64,000 nucleotides of DNA from Salmonirosea aquatica (lineage in GTDB: Bacteria > Bacteroidota > Bacteroidia > Cytophagales > Spirosomataceae). Numbering within the stretch: the stretch's first letter is position 1; each line of letters begins with the position of its first letter. The stretch is taken from positions 4,748,501 through 4,812,500 of the forward strand of contig NZ_WHLY01000002.1 of assembly GCF_009296315.1 (NCBI RefSeq), written 5' to 3'. Shown piece by piece: positions 18,496-27,258 of the stretch. The notes below the pieces were generated by a model. The model was given only the letters and a program-made list of their open reading frames with translations. It had not been told where the DNA came from and did not search any database. A program made the translations under genes and the position numbers.

Positions 18496-19758
18496 ATGAT
18501 TCAGTACGATCAGTTTACGCTGGACAACGGCTTGAAGGTTTTCGTCCACGAAGATTTTTCCACGCCAATGGCCGCCGTCAATATTCTGTACAATGTCGGC
18601 TCGCGCGACGAGGACGAGCAGCGCACGGGTTTTGCCCATCTCTTTGAGCATCTGATGTTTGGCGGCTCGCAGCATATTCCCAGCTACGACGAACCCGTGC
18701 AGATGGTAGGGGGCGAAAACAACGCCTTCACTTCGGCCGACATTACCAATTACTACCTCACGCTCCCGGCCGACAATGTCGAAACCGCCTTCTGGCTCGA
18801 ATCCGACCGGATGCTGAGCCTGTCGTTCGACCCGCAGGTGCTGGAAGTACAGCGGAAAGTGGTGATCGAGGAATTCAAGCAGAGGTACCTTAATCAGCCT
18901 TATGGCGATATCTGGCTGAAACTGCGCCCGATGGCCTATACGACCCACCCTTACCGCTGGGCTACCATCGGCAAAGACATTGAGCACATCGAACGCGCCA
19001 CGCTGGACGATGTGAAAGATTTTTTCTTTAAGTACTATCGCCCCAACAACGCCGTGCTGGTGGTAGCCGGGGCAGTTAAGCTCGAGCAAGTAAGGCAGTT
19101 GGCCGAAAAATGGTTTGGTCCCATATCCGCCGGCGAGCAGTACTTTCGCAATATCCCGAGCGAGCCCGTTCAGATGCAGGGCCGGAAGCTGGAAACCTCG
19201 GCGCAGGTACCCCTGAACTGCCTGGTCAAAGCCTACCACATGCCCGGACGATTCGATACTGATTTTTACGAGGCCGATCTGGTCAGCGACATACTCGGAC
19301 GCGGCAAGTCGGCGCGCCTGTACCAGGCGTTGCTAAAAAACATCCCGCTTTTCAACAGCGTGAGCGCCAGTATCACGTCTTCGCTCGATCCGGGCCTGTT
19401 GATAATCCGGGGAAATCTCAACCCCGGTGTTACGCTGGAAGCCGCCGATGAGGCCGTGGAAAAGCTGGTGGCAGACTTTGTCGCGAACGGCACCACCGAC
19501 GAGGAACTGGAAAAGGTGAAAAACCAGGCCGAAGCTACCCTGGCTTTTTCGCAGGTCGAGCTTCTCAACCGCGCCATGAACCTGGCCTACGCCGCCAACG
19601 CCGGCAGCGCCGAATGGGTCAACGAGGACGAGGAAAAACTCAGGAATATCCATAAGGAAGACATTCAGCGCGTGGCGCGGCAGGTACTTCGTCCCGAGAA
19701 CTGCTCGACGCTCTATTATAGAGCAGTGGACAATGGACAGTTGACGGTGGACAATTGA
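18496..19758 (+). CDS. M16-family zinc metallopeptidase (single-subunit half)
   Basis: 420 residues from the ATG at 18496. The inverted zinc motif H48-L-F-E-H52 is intact, with the downstream Glu in VVIEEFKQRY. Both M16 halves are present (second half from about 190, with the family's typical SDILGRGKSARLYQALL). No signal peptide is visible. The last 11 residues (AVDNGQLTVDN) are encoded by repeated TGGACAATGGACAG words rather than by conserved M16 sequence. In many Bacteroidota two M16 genes are adjacent, one active and one inactive; here only the active one is present, followed by ispF. Confidence 0.87.
   Translation: MIQYDQFTLDNGLKVFVHEDFSTPMAAVNILYNVGSRDEDEQRTGFAHLFEHLMFGGSQHIPSYDEPVQMVGGENNAFTSADITNYYLTLPADNVETAFWLESDRMLSLSFDPQVLEVQRKVVIEEFKQRYLNQPYGDIWLKLRPMAYTTHPYRWATIGKDIEHIERATLDDVKDFFFKYYRPNNAVLVVAGAVKLEQVRQLAEKWFGPISAGEQYFRNIPSEPVQMQGRKLETSAQVPLNCLVKAYHMPGRFDTDFYEADLVSDILGRGKSARLYQALLKNIPLFNSVSASITSSLDPGLLIIRGNLNPGVTLEAADEAVEKLVADFVANGTTDEELEKVKNQAEATLAFSQVELLNRAMNLAYAANAGSAEWVNEDEEKLRNIHKEDIQRVARQVLRPENCSTLYYRAVDNGQLTVDN
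19724..19758 (+). repeat. degenerate repeated-word tract at the 3' end of the M16 gene
   Basis: Repeats of the word (G)TGGACAAT/TTGAC: CAGTGGACAATGGACAG then TTGACGGTGGACAATTGA. It encodes the last eleven residues and the stop codon of the peptidase. The same style of word repeat appears in several gaps of this window. Confidence 0.6.
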
Positions 19759-19867
19759 AAGCGTTTATTTATTCAAAACGGAAGAATTTGGAAATTCCAG
19801 ACTTTCACATGGAGCGGTTCACTCATCGCAGGAGCAACCCGCAACTATCAAATACTCACTAAAAAAA

Positions 19868-20353
19868 ATGAATTTCCGAATCGGGCAGGGCTATGATGTG
19901 CATCAACTGGAAGCGGGCCGGCCGTTTTGGTTGGGCGGTATCCTGATTCCGCACAGTCACGGTGCCAAGGGCCACTCCGATGCCGACATTGTATGCCATG
20001 TGCTTTGCGACGCCCTGTTGGGAGCCGCCAATCTGCGCAACATCGGCTACCATTTTTCGGACAAAGATCCGCAGTGGAAGGGCGTGGACAGTAAGGTTCT
20101 GTTGAGTAAAGTGCTGGAAATGATCCGGGAAAAGGGCTATGAGGTAGGTAACGTAGACGTAACGATCGTGCTACAGGTGCCTAAGCTGAATCCGCACATT
20201 CCGGCCATGAAAGAATGCCTGGCCGCGGTGATGGCGGTCGATGAAGAAGCGATCTCCATCAAGGCCACTACCTCCGAACACATCGGCTTTGTAGGCCGAC
20301 AGGAAGGCATCGCGGCCCATTGTGTAGCGTTGATTTACAATAAAAAGTCCTGA
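19868..20353 (+). CDS. ispF: 2-C-methyl-D-erythritol 2,4-cyclodiphosphate synthase
   Basis: 161 residues, the usual IspF length. Zinc ligands Asp10 and His12 (GYDVHQL) and His44 (DIVCHVLCDALLGA) are present, as are GHSDAD and the substrate-binding TTSEHIGFVGRQEGI near the C terminus. The enzyme makes the cyclic diphosphate in the MEP isoprenoid pathway as a homotrimer in the cytosol. It stands alone on the plus strand; no ispD is fused or adjacent. Confidence 0.97.
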   Translation: MNFRIGQGYDVHQLEAGRPFWLGGILIPHSHGAKGHSDADIVCHVLCDALLGAANLRNIGYHFSDKDPQWKGVDSKVLLSKVLEMIREKGYEVGNVDVTIVLQVPKLNPHIPAMKECLAAVMAVDEEAISIKATTSEHIGFVGRQEGIAAHCVALIYNKKS

Positions 20354-20375
20354 TAACTAGCTGATTGATGCTGGC

Positions 20376-20702
20376 CTAGTGGTGTATACCATCGTTTTCG
20401 GGATGGGTGGAAAGGGCCTTGATCATAGCGTCGCCCAGCGGATCGCTATAAATGCCGTATCCGTTTACCAGGGTACCTTTGATGTCGTGCTTTGCTGATG
20501 AAATGGCATACACTACGGCTTCATCGCCGGGGTCGGTCATACCCTCGAACCGGAAGTGCCGGTCTACCACAAATTCGTCGGGACTGATCTCTACCGAATT
20601 ACCCTGGCATACCAGACAGTTTTCCTGTAGGTTAAAATCGACGGTGTAGCCTTCGGCCTTGAGTTTGTTCAGAACTTCAGAAACGGTGGTCATGGGTTCC
20701 AT
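20376..20702 (-). CDS. conserved small Bacteroidota protein (often labelled phosphoribosylpyrophosphate synthetase)
   Basis: 108 residues. The sequence (VSEVLNKLKAEGYTVDFNL, then YRFEG-like RFEGMTDPGDEAVVYAI, and GTLVNGYGIYSDP) matches a small conserved family in this phylum. Databases often name it phosphoribosylpyrophosphate synthetase, but it has neither the length nor the P-loop-like PRPP site of real PRPP synthetases, so I would not use that name. Residues C32/C35 form a lone CxxC-like pair (CLVC). Function unknown. It converges on ispF. Confidence 0.7.
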   Translation of the reverse strand: MEPMTTVSEVLNKLKAEGYTVDFNLQENCLVCQGNSVEISPDEFVVDRHFRFEGMTDPGDEAVVYAISSAKHDIKGTLVNGYGIYSDPLGDAMIKALSTHPENDGIHH

Positions 20703-20953
20703 AGCAGATGCGGGAGTTTAAGGTAGGATGTACAAAACTAACCAATCTTTTCAAAAGTAGATTGAACCTTTTGGAAGACTGGAAATGTCCGTCCTGAATT
20801 CTTCCAAGCAGAGGCCAGCCGGGCAGAAGCCGGTGGATTCGGTTAAAAGGTTTTGCCGCGACTTCACCGAATAAAATGCCACAAAACGCTTACATTTGTT
20901 CTAACTCCTTTTGTCAATAAACCCGGAAAATTTTCCGCAGAGCTTTTACGCAT

Positions 20954-22072
20954 ATGAAAAATCTTTCCTTCGGCTTTTGCCTGCTTTGTATTGCCACCGT
21001 CGCCCGTAGCCAGACCGTCGAAGCCCCGCTGGGTTTTGAAGAATACGACCCGATTTCTACCCTGAAAGTAGAGGAACACATACCGACCCGGGCCAAATTC
21101 CCCTTCATCGACGTGCATAATCACCAGTACCAGATGCCGCAGCAAAATCTGCACGAGCTGGTAGCCGTCATGGATACCATGAATATGCAGATTATGGTGA
21201 ACCTGAGCGGACGCGGCTGGTACCAGGAATGGGACGAAGGAACGGCACAACTGAAAGGGTCACTGGCGAATGTGATGAAGAACGAACCCAAACGCATCGC
21301 TGTCTTTACCAACCTGCAATTCAAAGGTTTTGGCGAACCCGACTGGACTTCCAAAGCCGTGGCGCAACTGGAAGCCGACGTGAAAATGGGAGCCAAAGGT
21401 TTGAAGATTTATAAAAGCTTAGGATTCAGCGGTATTGTGGACGAAAAAGGCGAGCGCGTAGCCGTGAACGACGTGCGCCTCGATCCGGTTTGGGCCAAGT
21501 GCGGCACCCTGGGTATTCCCGTACTGATCCATACCGCCGACGTACCTTCGTTCTGGGACCCGCTGGATCGTTATAACGAACGCTGGCTGGAACTGAAAAC
21601 GCATCCGGGCCGCAACCGCGCCAAAGACAAGGTTTCGTTCGAGCAATTGATCGGCGAGCAGCACGACATTTTCCGCAAGCATCCCAAAACGACCTTCATC
21701 AACGCCCACATGGGCTGGTACGCCAACAACCTCCGCAAGCTGGACAGCCTGATGATTGCCTATCCGAATACCTACGTAGAAATCGGTGCGGTCATCGCCG
21801 AGCTGGGCCGTCAGCCGCGCGCGGCGAAACAGTTTTTTAACAAGTACCAGGATCGTGTACTGTTTGGCAAAGACAGCTGGGTACCTTCCGAGTACGTGAC
21901 CTACTTCCGCGTGCTGGAAACCGAGGACGAGTACTTCCCCTATCACAAAAAGTACCACGCTTTCTGGCGCATGTACGGATTGGGACTTTCGGACGAGGTG
22001 TTGAAGAAGTTGTATTACAAGAATGCGCTAAAGATTATTCCGGGATTGGATAAGAGTGCGTTTCCGGAGTGA
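20954..22072 (+). CDS. amidohydrolase-2 family metal-dependent hydrolase, exported
   Basis: 372 residues with a signal peptide (about 1-20, ending VARSQ). A TIM-barrel amidohydrolase follows: metal ligands His55 and His57 in DVHNH, a Lys/strand-4 region GLKIYKSLGF, LIHTAD, NAHMGW with its His, and a late Asp in LFGKDSW. Family members are decarboxylases or hydrolases; substrate unknown. The gene is monocistronic in appearance, with a TACATTTG (-7-like) at 20891 but no clear -33 box. Confidence 0.83.
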   Translation: MKNLSFGFCLLCIATVARSQTVEAPLGFEEYDPISTLKVEEHIPTRAKFPFIDVHNHQYQMPQQNLHELVAVMDTMNMQIMVNLSGRGWYQEWDEGTAQLKGSLANVMKNEPKRIAVFTNLQFKGFGEPDWTSKAVAQLEADVKMGAKGLKIYKSLGFSGIVDEKGERVAVNDVRLDPVWAKCGTLGIPVLIHTADVPSFWDPLDRYNERWLELKTHPGRNRAKDKVSFEQLIGEQHDIFRKHPKTTFINAHMGWYANNLRKLDSLMIAYPNTYVEIGAVIAELGRQPRAAKQFFNKYQDRVLFGKDSWVPSEYVTYFRVLETEDEYFPYHKKYHAFWRMYGLGLSDEVLKKLYYKNALKIIPGLDKSAFPE

Positions 22073-22094
22073 TTCTTCCAACGCAGACCGCGTT

Positions 22095-22295
22095 TTACAG
22101 AAGCGATTGTTTTGCCATTTCTAGAAGTATAAGTGCCTGCTCTTTGGAAACCGAAGGAAAATCATCCAGGAATTCCGCCAGGTCGTCACCGCCTTCCAAA
22201 TAATCGAAGAGGTTTTTGATGGGTACCCTAGTTCCTGCGAAGACGGGTGTACCGCTCATTATCTCAGGGTCTATGCTCACTGGTACGTATTGCAT
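22095..22295 (-). CDS. DUF433 antitoxin-like protein (orphan)
   Basis: 66 residues. PVSIDPEIMSGTPVFAGTRVPI is the hallmark of DUF433, a winged helix-like family (VapB45-type) that usually sits directly upstream of a DUF5615 PIN-like toxin gene. Here the amidohydrolase stop follows within 23 bp on the opposite strand, so no such toxin gene fits. It could be a leftover antitoxin, a stand-alone repressor, or an antitoxin acting in trans. Confidence 0.82.
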   Translation of the reverse strand: MQYVPVSIDPEIMSGTPVFAGTRVPIKNLFDYLEGGDDLAEFLDDFPSVSKEQALILLEMAKQSLL

Positions 22296-22466
22296 GGCTG
22301 GATATAGTTGACTTTTTCAAAAATACAAAAATGCCCCTTGGAAAGCGAGATTGGGCGTTGTATATTTATACTTATCCGCCAAGTAGCGTTCGGCTGTGAC
22401 ATACCTCTGACAATGTAGGTGAATATAGAAATACGCCGATAAAAAACGCATAAATTTGATTTTTCT

Positions 22467-23108
22467 ATGAAGAAATTATTTCGATCAGGTTTTCTTATAC
22501 TATGGTTGTTATTCGTAGTCGGTGAAGCGGAGGCCCAGGTTCGATTTGGTACAAAAGCTGGAATGAATGTTTCATCCATTGCTTTACCCCTAAATGGATA
22601 TGCTCCTAAAATTGGCTATCAATTTGGAATCATGGCTGATATGAGACTTTATGCTCGCTTTTCTATTCAGCCCGCTCTGCTGCTCAGTTCCAAGGGTGTT
22701 ATATATAAGTATGACGAACGTGACCTGTCTGGCTTGTATGTCAGAACAATCCGTACAAAACAAAGCCTAAACTATCTTGAATTTCCTGTTCTTGCCCTTT
22801 ACAGACAACCATTGAGAAAAGGCGCAAAACTATATGTCGGAATGGGGCCTTACTTGGGAGTTGGTTTGATTAGTAATACCAAGATAAAAGGCTATGATAA
22901 ACAGGAAATTGACCCCCTTGACAATTGGAATCGTGAGAGCTTTCCATTTGATCGTTTTGATTACGGACTAAGTATAGCAGCAGGGGTGGAAACTGGCAGA
23001 TTTTTGCTCGGAATCAACTTTAACAAAGGAATCAAGCCGCTTGCCAAGGATACCAAGAACTACAATAATACTTTGAGTATAACTGCGGGGTATTTTTTCA
23101 CTAAATAA
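22467..23108 (+). CDS. PorT-family outer-membrane beta-barrel protein
   Basis: 213 residues with a signal peptide ending GEAEAQ (about 24). RFGTKAGMNVSSI and the regular alternating strands (LNYLEFPVLALYRQ, KLYVGMGPYLGVGL, YGLSIAAGVETG) match the OMP_b-brl_2/PorT group. It spans the outer membrane with eight or so strands; function unknown. The gene and its upstream gap are visibly richer in A+T than neighbours and contain no GGTACC, suggesting recent acquisition. A TAAATTTG box at 22451, very close to the ATG, would give an unusually short leader if it is the -7 element. Confidence 0.8.
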   Translation: MKKLFRSGFLILWLLFVVGEAEAQVRFGTKAGMNVSSIALPLNGYAPKIGYQFGIMADMRLYARFSIQPALLLSSKGVIYKYDERDLSGLYVRTIRTKQSLNYLEFPVLALYRQPLRKGAKLYVGMGPYLGVGLISNTKIKGYDKQEIDPLDNWNRESFPFDRFDYGLSIAAGVETGRFLLGINFNKGIKPLAKDTKNYNNTLSITAGYFFTK

Positions 23109-23275
23109 AAAAGCTATCTTATTTGTGTTACAATCGTCCGTTGACATGGCCGACCTCTGTGTTTGGCTTATCTCACGTCTGCAAGGAACTATGATGAATT
23201 ACTTCTGAGTTTGCAACGATGGATACCCCAAAAAGGACAACAACCCTAATCAAAACCCTATTTCTAAAAAACGGA

Positions 23276-24052
23276 ATGATAAAATATACCATACTTCTCG
23301 TAGCCTTTGTCAGCCAAAGTTTATTAGCAAACAAAACCTACGCCAGCCAGCCCACAGGTACCTTTATCTCGGCAACACAAATAACCAATGCCCCCGAGTA
23401 CGAATCCGAGAACCTGATCATCAACAAACTTTCCGACCACGTGTATCAGCACATTTCCTACCTCAATACCGAGACTTTTGGAAGGGTGGCGTGTAACGGG
23501 ATGATCGTGATCAATGGCAACGAGGCCATCGTGTTCGATACGCCCGCTACCAACGAAACCTCAGAGGAATTGATCGGGTACCTTACGGAAAAACTTCACG
23601 CAAAAATCAATGGCGTCGTGGCCACCCATTTTCACGCGGATTGCGTGGGTGGTTTGGAAGCGTTTCATCAAAAGAACATTCCTTCCTACGCTGAAAACCG
23701 GACCATTGCTTTTCTGAAAGATAAAGGTACCCCCCAGCCCCAAAAGGGTTTTGACAATTCGCTGACGTTGAAGGTAGGTAACAAGAAAGTGTACGCGCAA
23801 TTTATGGGCGAGGGCCATACCCGCGACAACGTCATCGGCTATTTTCCCGAAGACGAGGCGATGTTTGGCGGCTGCCTCATCAAAGAGGTAGGGGCCGGAA
23901 AAGGGAATCTGGAAGACGCCAACGTCGCCGCCTGGCCCGCCACGGTCCGAAACGTCAAAGCCAGGTACCCCCAGGCTAAAATTGTCATTCCGGGACATGG
24001 CAAGGTAGGGGGTACCGAATTGCTGGATTTTACGGTAAAGCTGTTCGAATAA
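23276..24052 (+). CDS. subclass B1 metallo-beta-lactamase
   Basis: 258 residues from the ATG at 23276, which begins a signal peptide (about 1-23, ending TYAS); an in-frame ATG at 23219 would precede it with polar residues. Every B1 zinc ligand is present: His118-x-His120-x-Asp122 (THFHADCVGG), His181 (EGHTRDN), Cys200 (FGGCLIK) and His241 (PGHGKVGG), plus the carboxylate-binding Lys203 and the KGNLEDANVAAWP segment typical of CcrA-like enzymes. Predicted role is periplasmic beta-lactam hydrolysis with two zinc ions. No mobile element flanks it, so it looks like a chromosomal environmental gene. Confidence 0.93.
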   Translation: MIKYTILLVAFVSQSLLANKTYASQPTGTFISATQITNAPEYESENLIINKLSDHVYQHISYLNTETFGRVACNGMIVINGNEAIVFDTPATNETSEELIGYLTEKLHAKINGVVATHFHADCVGGLEAFHQKNIPSYAENRTIAFLKDKGTPQPQKGFDNSLTLKVGNKKVYAQFMGEGHTRDNVIGYFPEDEAMFGGCLIKEVGAGKGNLEDANVAAWPATVRNVKARYPQAKIVIPGHGKVGGTELLDFTVKLFE

Positions 24053-24084
24053 TTCATTTCCCACGAAATCATCTTTTCTATTTC

Positions 24085-24129
24085 AACGCAGACAGCGTTT
24101 CAGCTGTAATGGGATTGGCTGTCTGCGTT
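24085..24129 (+). terminator. stem-loop after the metallo-beta-lactamase gene
   Basis: A perfect 12-bp inverted repeat (AACGCAGACAGC / GCTGTCTGCGTT) with a 21-base loop, 33 bp after the stop. Only a short T run follows, so it may be a weak terminator or an mRNA 3' stabiliser. The word GCAGACCGCGTTTT, close to the left arm, also occurs at 22084, and AGACCGCGTTTT at 5709. Confidence 0.5.
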
Positions 24130-24146
24130 TTAGCAACCCGAAAACT

Positions 24147-25256
24147 GTGCAAGGAAAAATTACCCGCGTTGAAATATACCGCCTCAACATTCCCCTTAAA
24201 GCTCCCGTCACCATCGCCATCGGTACTATCACCGAAGCGCGAAATATTCTGGTGAAAATCATCACCGAAGAAGATACCTATGGCTTGGGCGAAGGCGCGC
24301 CCTTCTGGATGATCGTGGGCGAGACGCAGGATTCCTGCCTGGCTACGGCCCGCGACTTTGCGCGATTGCTCATGGGAAAGTACGTCTGGGATATCGAGGG
24401 GAATCTGCGCATGCTGGATCAGTACCTGACCCGCAACTTTACGTGCAAAAGCACCTTCGATATGGCGCTGTACGATGCTGCTGCCAAGCACGCCGGAATG
24501 CCGCTGTACCAGTTTCTGGGGGGAAATAAAAAGACGATCACCACCGACGAAACAATCTATATAGGTACCCCCGAAGCAATGGCCGAGGACGCGCTGGCTA
24601 TTAAAAACCGAGGAGCGGATGCCATTAAAGTGAAACTGGGTAAGGTACCTGACGAGGATATACGCCGAATAAAAGCCATTCGCGAGGCCATTGGCGACGG
24701 GTTGCCGTTGCGGGTGGATGCCAATCAGGGCTGGGACTATGTGTCGGCGGTGCGGGTACTCAAAGCCATTGAAAAGTACGATGTTCAGTACTGTGAGCAA
24801 CCTGTGAAGCATTGGGATTTTGAGAATCTGGCGCGGGTACGAGCCCATTCACCCATTCCCATTTGTGCCGACGAATCATTATTTACGCACATTGACGCCC
24901 TGCAATTGGTTCGTCAGCAGGCCGTGGACTACTTCAATATCAAGCTTTCTAAAAGTGGAGGCATCCATACTGCGCTCAAAATCAATGCCATCGCCGAGGC
25001 GGCGGGCATTCCCTGTATGATCGGCTGTATGTCGGAAAGTAGATTGGGCATTACGGCCAACGCGCATCTGGCTTCGGCCCGCCCCAACATTGTTTTCTAT
25101 GATCTGGATTCCCCGTTCGAGCACGCGATCGATCCCGTGGCAGGTGGGGCTACCTACCGCGATCACTATCACCTCGACCTACCCGACACCCCCGGCCACG
25201 GCGCTGATTTCGAGGAAGACTTCTTGAAGGAAATGGAGAAGATCGTAGTGGAGTAG
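24147..25256 (+). CDS. enolase-superfamily dipeptide epimerase-like enzyme (MR/MLE subgroup)
   Basis: 369 residues from a GTG at 24147; the next in-frame methionines fall inside the fold. The barrel's acid/base and metal residues are in place: KVKLG with Lys161/163, Asp191 (DANQGW), Glu217 (EQPV), Asp242-Glu243 (ADES) and Lys266/269 (FNIKLSKSGG). This set fits L-Ala-D/L-Glu (dipeptide) epimerases of cell-wall peptide recycling, though muconate-cycloisomerase-type relatives share it. Substrate needs testing. The gene follows the lactamase by 94 bp on the same strand; a joint cell-wall theme is only inference. Confidence 0.85.
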   Translation: MQGKITRVEIYRLNIPLKAPVTIAIGTITEARNILVKIITEEDTYGLGEGAPFWMIVGETQDSCLATARDFARLLMGKYVWDIEGNLRMLDQYLTRNFTCKSTFDMALYDAAAKHAGMPLYQFLGGNKKTITTDETIYIGTPEAMAEDALAIKNRGADAIKVKLGKVPDEDIRRIKAIREAIGDGLPLRVDANQGWDYVSAVRVLKAIEKYDVQYCEQPVKHWDFENLARVRAHSPIPICADESLFTHIDALQLVRQQAVDYFNIKLSKSGGIHTALKINAIAEAAGIPCMIGCMSESRLGITANAHLASARPNIVFYDLDSPFEHAIDPVAGGATYRDHYHLDLPDTPGHGADFEEDFLKEMEKIVVE

Positions 25257-25332
25257 GAACAAAAAGCGCTTCTGCGCCTAGCCGAAAATTCCCACAATTT
25301 TAGGTCTCCAAAATCGGACATCCAGCATCTTC

Positions 25333-27117
25333 TCAGATCTCTTCTTCCACGACCAACTGCTTTTCGTACAGTTCTTTGTAAGCTCCGTCTTTCTCGATCA
25401 ACTCATCGTGGGTACCTTCTTCCACAATATAGCCATCGTCCAGCATGACGATGCGATCGGCTAATTTGGCGGAAGAAACGCGGTGGGAGATAATCACCGA
25501 GGTACGATCCTGCATGATCCGTTTCAGATTGTTGAGGATAATATTTTCGGTATTGGTATCCACGGCGGAAAGACAGTCGTCCAGAATCAGGATTTTCGGG
25601 TCGCGGGCGATGGCGCGGGCAATGGACAGGCGTTGTTTCTGTCCGCCCGATAGCGTGACGCCCCGCTCGCCCAGACGTGTATCGAAACCGTGGGGGAATT
25701 CCTGGATGTTGGCCAGCAAATCGGCATCCTTCACGGCTTGTTCGATCTTGGCGTGGGGGAGCCCATCCGTACCAAACTGTACGTTGTTGGCAATTGTGTC
25801 CGAGAATAGGAACACATCCTGCGGCACGTACCCCATTTGTTTGCGCAGGTACCTTACATCATATTCTTTCAGGGGTACCCCGTCCAGATATATGGTACCT
25901 TCGGTGGGATCGTAGAGCCGGCAGATCAGGTTGGCCAGGGTGCTTTTGCCCGAGCCTGTGGTACCCAGTACCGCAATGCTCTCGCCGGGTTTCACATCGA
26001 GGGTGAATTTCTGCAACGCCCTGATTCCGGAATCAGGGTACAGGAAACCCACATTCTCGAACCGCAAGGCTCCTTCGATGGCGGGTTTCAGTTTTTTCTC
26101 CGAACTGATCGTCGTTTTCTGTTCCAGGTACTCATTGATCCGCGCCTGCGAAGCGGCAGCCCGCTGAATTTGGCTCGTCGTCCAGCCCAGCGCCATTACG
26201 GGCCAGGTAAGCATGTTGACATACAGGATAAACTCCGTGATATTGCCGGGTGTGAGATTGCCATTAATGATTTCCTGTCCACCGACGTAGATCACCAACA
26301 CGTTGCTCAGCCCCACCAGCAGCATGATGATTGGGAAAAACAGGGCATCTACTTTGGTGAGATTCAGGGATTTGTTCTTAAAGTCTTCCGTTTCTTTCTG
26401 GAAATTCAGGAAAGAATACTTTTCCTGCACGAAGGCTTTAATCACTCGTATGCCCGAAAATGCTTCCTGCACGTAGGTGGACATATTGGACAACTGCCGC
26501 TGAATTTCTTCGGACCGGCGGATGATCATGCTGTTGACCACATAGATACTGACCGAAAGGAGCGGCAAAGGCAGGAGTACATAGAACGTCAGCTTGGCGT
26601 TGACCGAAACCATGTACGAAATGACCAGAATAAACAGCACGATCAGGTTGATGCCGTACATGAGCGCCGGACCGACGTACATACGTACTTTGCTCACATC
26701 TTCCGAAATGCGGGCCATCAGGTCGCCCGTGTTGTGTTGCCGGTAAAAACTCATCGGCAAAGTCTGGTAGTGCTCGTAGATGTCGTTTTTCAGGTCATAT
26801 TCGATATGCCGGGACATCACGATGATGGTTTGCCGCACCAGAAACAGGAAAAAGCCTTTCAGCAGGGCCATCGCCAGAATCATCAGTCCGTACAGCAGAA
26901 TGGTGCTGGTAAAGACATCATACATCTCGGACTGAATGGTCGATCCGTCGAACAGGTAGTATATATCGAGCGTTTCACCCACCAGGTCCAGCGCGTACCG
27001 AACCAGCTGCGCCGGAATAATACCGAAAAGGTTGGAGATGATCGTAAAGAGGGTACCCAGGATCAGGTACCACTTATACTTGACTAAATAGTGGTTGAGG
27101 TACGCGAGTGCTTTCAC
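25333..27117 (-). CDS. ABC exporter, fused permease and ATPase
   Basis: 594 residues from a GTG at 27117 (VKALAYLNHYLVKYKWYLILG), where the family usually begins; an open frame continues upstream to 27231 without family-like sequence. An ABC_membrane domain with six helices (about 20-310) is followed by an ATPase: Walker A GTTGSGKST, Q-loop GYVPQDVFLFSDT, signature LSGGQKQR and Walker B ILILDDCLSAVD. Domain order is MsbA/lipid or drug exporter type; it works as a homodimer or heterodimer in the inner membrane. It is divergent from nusB. Confidence 0.93.
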   Translation of the reverse strand: MKALAYLNHYLVKYKWYLILGTLFTIISNLFGIIPAQLVRYALDLVGETLDIYYLFDGSTIQSEMYDVFTSTILLYGLMILAMALLKGFFLFLVRQTIIVMSRHIEYDLKNDIYEHYQTLPMSFYRQHNTGDLMARISEDVSKVRMYVGPALMYGINLIVLFILVISYMVSVNAKLTFYVLLPLPLLSVSIYVVNSMIIRRSEEIQRQLSNMSTYVQEAFSGIRVIKAFVQEKYSFLNFQKETEDFKNKSLNLTKVDALFFPIIMLLVGLSNVLVIYVGGQEIINGNLTPGNITEFILYVNMLTWPVMALGWTTSQIQRAAASQARINEYLEQKTTISSEKKLKPAIEGALRFENVGFLYPDSGIRALQKFTLDVKPGESIAVLGTTGSGKSTLANLICRLYDPTEGTIYLDGVPLKEYDVRYLRKQMGYVPQDVFLFSDTIANNVQFGTDGLPHAKIEQAVKDADLLANIQEFPHGFDTRLGERGVTLSGGQKQRLSIARAIARDPKILILDDCLSAVDTNTENIILNNLKRIMQDRTSVIISHRVSSAKLADRIVMLDDGYIVEEGTHDELIEKDGAYKELYEKQLVVEEEI

Positions 27118-27238
27118 GTGTAGGGCTATATTGTAAAAACTTGGACCGTGCTTGACACCTAACACGAAGGTAAGGCAAAACGTTGCAGCAAATCCCGACT
27201 CATTCCGGGGTTTGCTTCCGAATGTTAACAAAAAAATC

Positions 27239-27246
27239 TAATTTTG
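27239..27246 (+). promoter_or_regulatory. putative -7 box for the nusB operon
   Basis: TAATTTTG fits the Bacteroidota TAnnTTTG -7 element. A TTTG at 27211 could be the -33 box, but the spacer is 24 bases instead of the usual 19-21, so this is tentative. Confidence 0.35.
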
Positions 27247-27258
27247 CGGAAAAATTAA

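Noticed and set aside
20376-20702. Naming the small 108-residue protein phosphoribosylpyrophosphate synthetase
   Set aside because: It is far too short and lacks the PRPP-binding loop, so the common database label is not supported.
22084-24096. Repeated word near AGACCGCGTTTT at 5709 and 22084, and AGACAGCGTTTC at 24091
   Set aside because: The matches are short and only the last lies in a perfect stem. Could be chance; not called as a repeat family.
25837-27087. Long open frame opposite the ABC exporter
   Set aside because: The encoded sequence has no family resemblance and lies wholly inside the exporter gene.
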